DNA of 31,922 nt from Takakia lepidozioides. Lineage: Eukaryota > Streptophyta > Takakiopsida > Takakiales > Takakiaceae. Of the stretch, positions 30,340 to 31,922 are shown in pieces. The notes below the pieces were generated by a model that made no database searches, was not told the DNA's origin, and was given only the letters and a program-made list of their open reading frames with translations. The translations under genes and the position numbers were made by a program. Location of the stretch: the NCBI GenBank assembly GCA_030704615.1, contig JAKLZA010000212.1:1-31922 (forward strand), read 5' to 3'. How positions within the stretch are numbered: position 1 is the stretch's first letter; every line of letters begins with the position of its first letter.

Positions 30340-31922
30340 CCATATCAGTTTGGCATGGTATCAAGTGTCCTAGAGTAACCGGCTTCTAAAAGAGGCTAAG
30401 TTTCCAATGCTTGTACATTCAAGAACACTGTCTGGTCATGAAAACAGGTCTGCCCTACATTGTAGCATGTTACCAGATAAATTCTTTAAAGCCATCAGCT
30501 TGTCATATCATTGCTCCATTGTCACATCAGTATGCCATAGGGAACAAGAGATAGTCGCCCTAATGATTGTCATAAAGTAACAATCGGGAAATCTTATATC
30601 AAACTTTTAGTGTTTACCCACCCCTTGTTTTGGGTAAAACATGTGTACAAAACCAAAGGGGGCAGGTATTGGGACTCAGGTAATGAAGTCTGGCAGGGGT
30701 TTACCACCTGGTTATATTCAGACAAAACATCTACCAGCAGCATATCATAATTGGGTATTTTTTATGGTGCTATAAAGAGCAAAGCCATAACCAGGAGAAA
30801 CATAGAAACATTTGAGCCAAAGAAATGGAACTCATTCTTATCATAAGGTATCTAAATCTGACATAAGGCATCGGCTACGGGGGACCGGCAAACAAGAGTA
30901 ATGTGCATTGACCGGATCATGTATCAGGTGTACACGTCTACTCCAGCAAGCTGTCTTACCGAGGCCTAGCTCAAAACTTCAGCATTCATAAGCCCTGTAG
31001 ATGTTCTATGCTTATCTCAGGTACCTTCAAGGATGCCTTGCTCTCCATGCCCAATTAGCCAACATATTTTTGCTGGAGAAGATCTTACCTTATGAAGGAC
31101 TTGCTTGCTCCACACCGTGGTCATGGCGGGAGAGGAGGCTGATATCTCATGGCTTTGGCCTTCCCATTGCCTTGGGTTCATCACTTCAATCAGGAACATA
31201 TTTGATAACCTTTTTGTCATGCTCAGACCAAGGTGTTAGTAAATCAAACATAAAACTGAAAAACAGAAGGGAGATTGGTTGATAATGTGTACAAGAACCA
31301 CCAAGTACACTGGTCTAAATCAGAGAGGGAAGATACTTATGTCTCGTCGAGACATGGACAAAGACCTGACAAGGTCATTGTAAAATTAACGACAAATCGG
31401 CCTCATTATCAACCATTCTTCATTCACAAGTCAGCTTTATGACAAATCCCAGACTTCAAAGTCAACGAAGTCTCTGGGGGGGGGGGGTGGGAAAAATTAG
31501 AGACTCGATTACCACTGTTCATAGCAGGAAACCGTTGTTCAGCATGCTAAAAAGTGCCATTCATGACATGCCATGTCATTCGGTCTGTATTTTTTGGTCA
31601 GCTTACATACCAAGGCATAACCAACCATCCTAATTTATCGTTGGCCCAAAAACTAGTATAGTTTTGGGTTCTTTGTATCATGGGACATACCAAAGCGACT
31701 GAGCAGTAAGTATCCATGTCCAAATAAAGATCCATTGATCACTGTTCATGGCTGGAAATGTCTGTTTGTCTTAAAGAAGCCATTTATGATCATAGAAGGC
31801 TTAAGAACAAAATAAGAGCATTTCTTTACATAAAGAACATCACCAAAGCAGGGTTACGGACTGATATTTGGCAGCTTATACAACAGGGGGTAATCAGCTG
31901 CCCTATTTTGCACATCAAGTCA

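Larger units (their letters stand above)
27174..31922. repeat. Tandem array of a 2.03-kb unit
   Basis: The unit starts at AGTAAATCAAACATAAA at 27174, 29210 and 31238. Copy 1 is 2036 bases, copy 2 is 2028 bases, and copy 3 continues past the window end. Copies look nearly identical over long stretches; differences are a few indels (near 27475, 27975 and 30000), G-run length and scattered substitutions. Such uniformity means recent amplification or homogenisation. No transposase, reverse transcriptase or RNA gene is recognised in the unit. It could be a macrosatellite, or tandem copies of an element interior produced by unequal crossing over. Confidence 0.9.

Noticed and set aside
27174-31922. 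rRNA or tRNA genes in the tandem units
   Set aside because: No recognisable rRNA core or tRNA box sequences were seen; the unit is not rDNA.

Overview
The window is eukaryotic and almost entirely made of mobile DNA. Supporting signs are GT-AG introns, AATAAA poly(A) signals, a plant-type TTTAGGG telomere motif, a MULE transposase with a SWIM finger, a non-LTR retrotransposon endonuclease piece and an LTR retroelement. I infer a streptophyte (charophyte alga or seedless land plant). The species cannot be decided from the sequence, and I see no ordinary host housekeeping gene.

Layout. 1-424: truncated copy of a coiled-coil retroelement protein. 425-726: AT-rich transposon end with short subterminal repeats. 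727-5139 (minus): long intronless DDE-transposase pseudogene, dead through six stop codons and two frameshifts. 5140-7708: degenerate debris, including a LINE endonuclease fragment (6224-6893). 7709-22186: a proposed 14.5-kb DNA transposon bounded by inverted clusters of the heptamer CATGAGC. 22187-27114: 3' part of an LTR retroelement (second, longer coiled-coil protein, polypurine tract, likely 3' LTR). 27174-31922: tandem array of a 2.03-kb unit, two full copies and part of a third.

The 14.5-kb element is the notable part. It carries (a) two related genes of unknown function, head to head (8164-9243 minus; 9250-9855 plus); (b) a nine-exon gene (15916 to 10982, minus) whose exons join to one 1382-codon frame, with an N-terminal ParB-like domain (DGNHRLLAWW) and a C-terminal beta-class amino-DNA-methyltransferase-like domain (ILDIPDG, then LICGTG split by an intron); (c) a decayed MULE transposase (about 17830-21340, plus); and (d) about 40 copies of a short palindrome, AAATGCGG-YR-CCGCATTT. 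The palindromes form two arrays (10113-10845 and 16092-17370) and also lie singly in three introns of the ParB-methyltransferase gene and elsewhere in the element.

How the parts may work together (inference): ParB proteins bind clustered palindromes (parS), and beta-class enzymes methylate DNA. The palindromes are therefore candidate binding or methylation sites for the element's own ParB-methyltransferase, which could mark, silence, protect or hold copies of the element. The larger array lies between the divergent 5' ends of the ParB-methyltransferase and transposase genes, where such binding could also regulate both. This copy appears damaged: there is an in-frame TAG in the methyltransferase gene and several frameshifts in the transposase.
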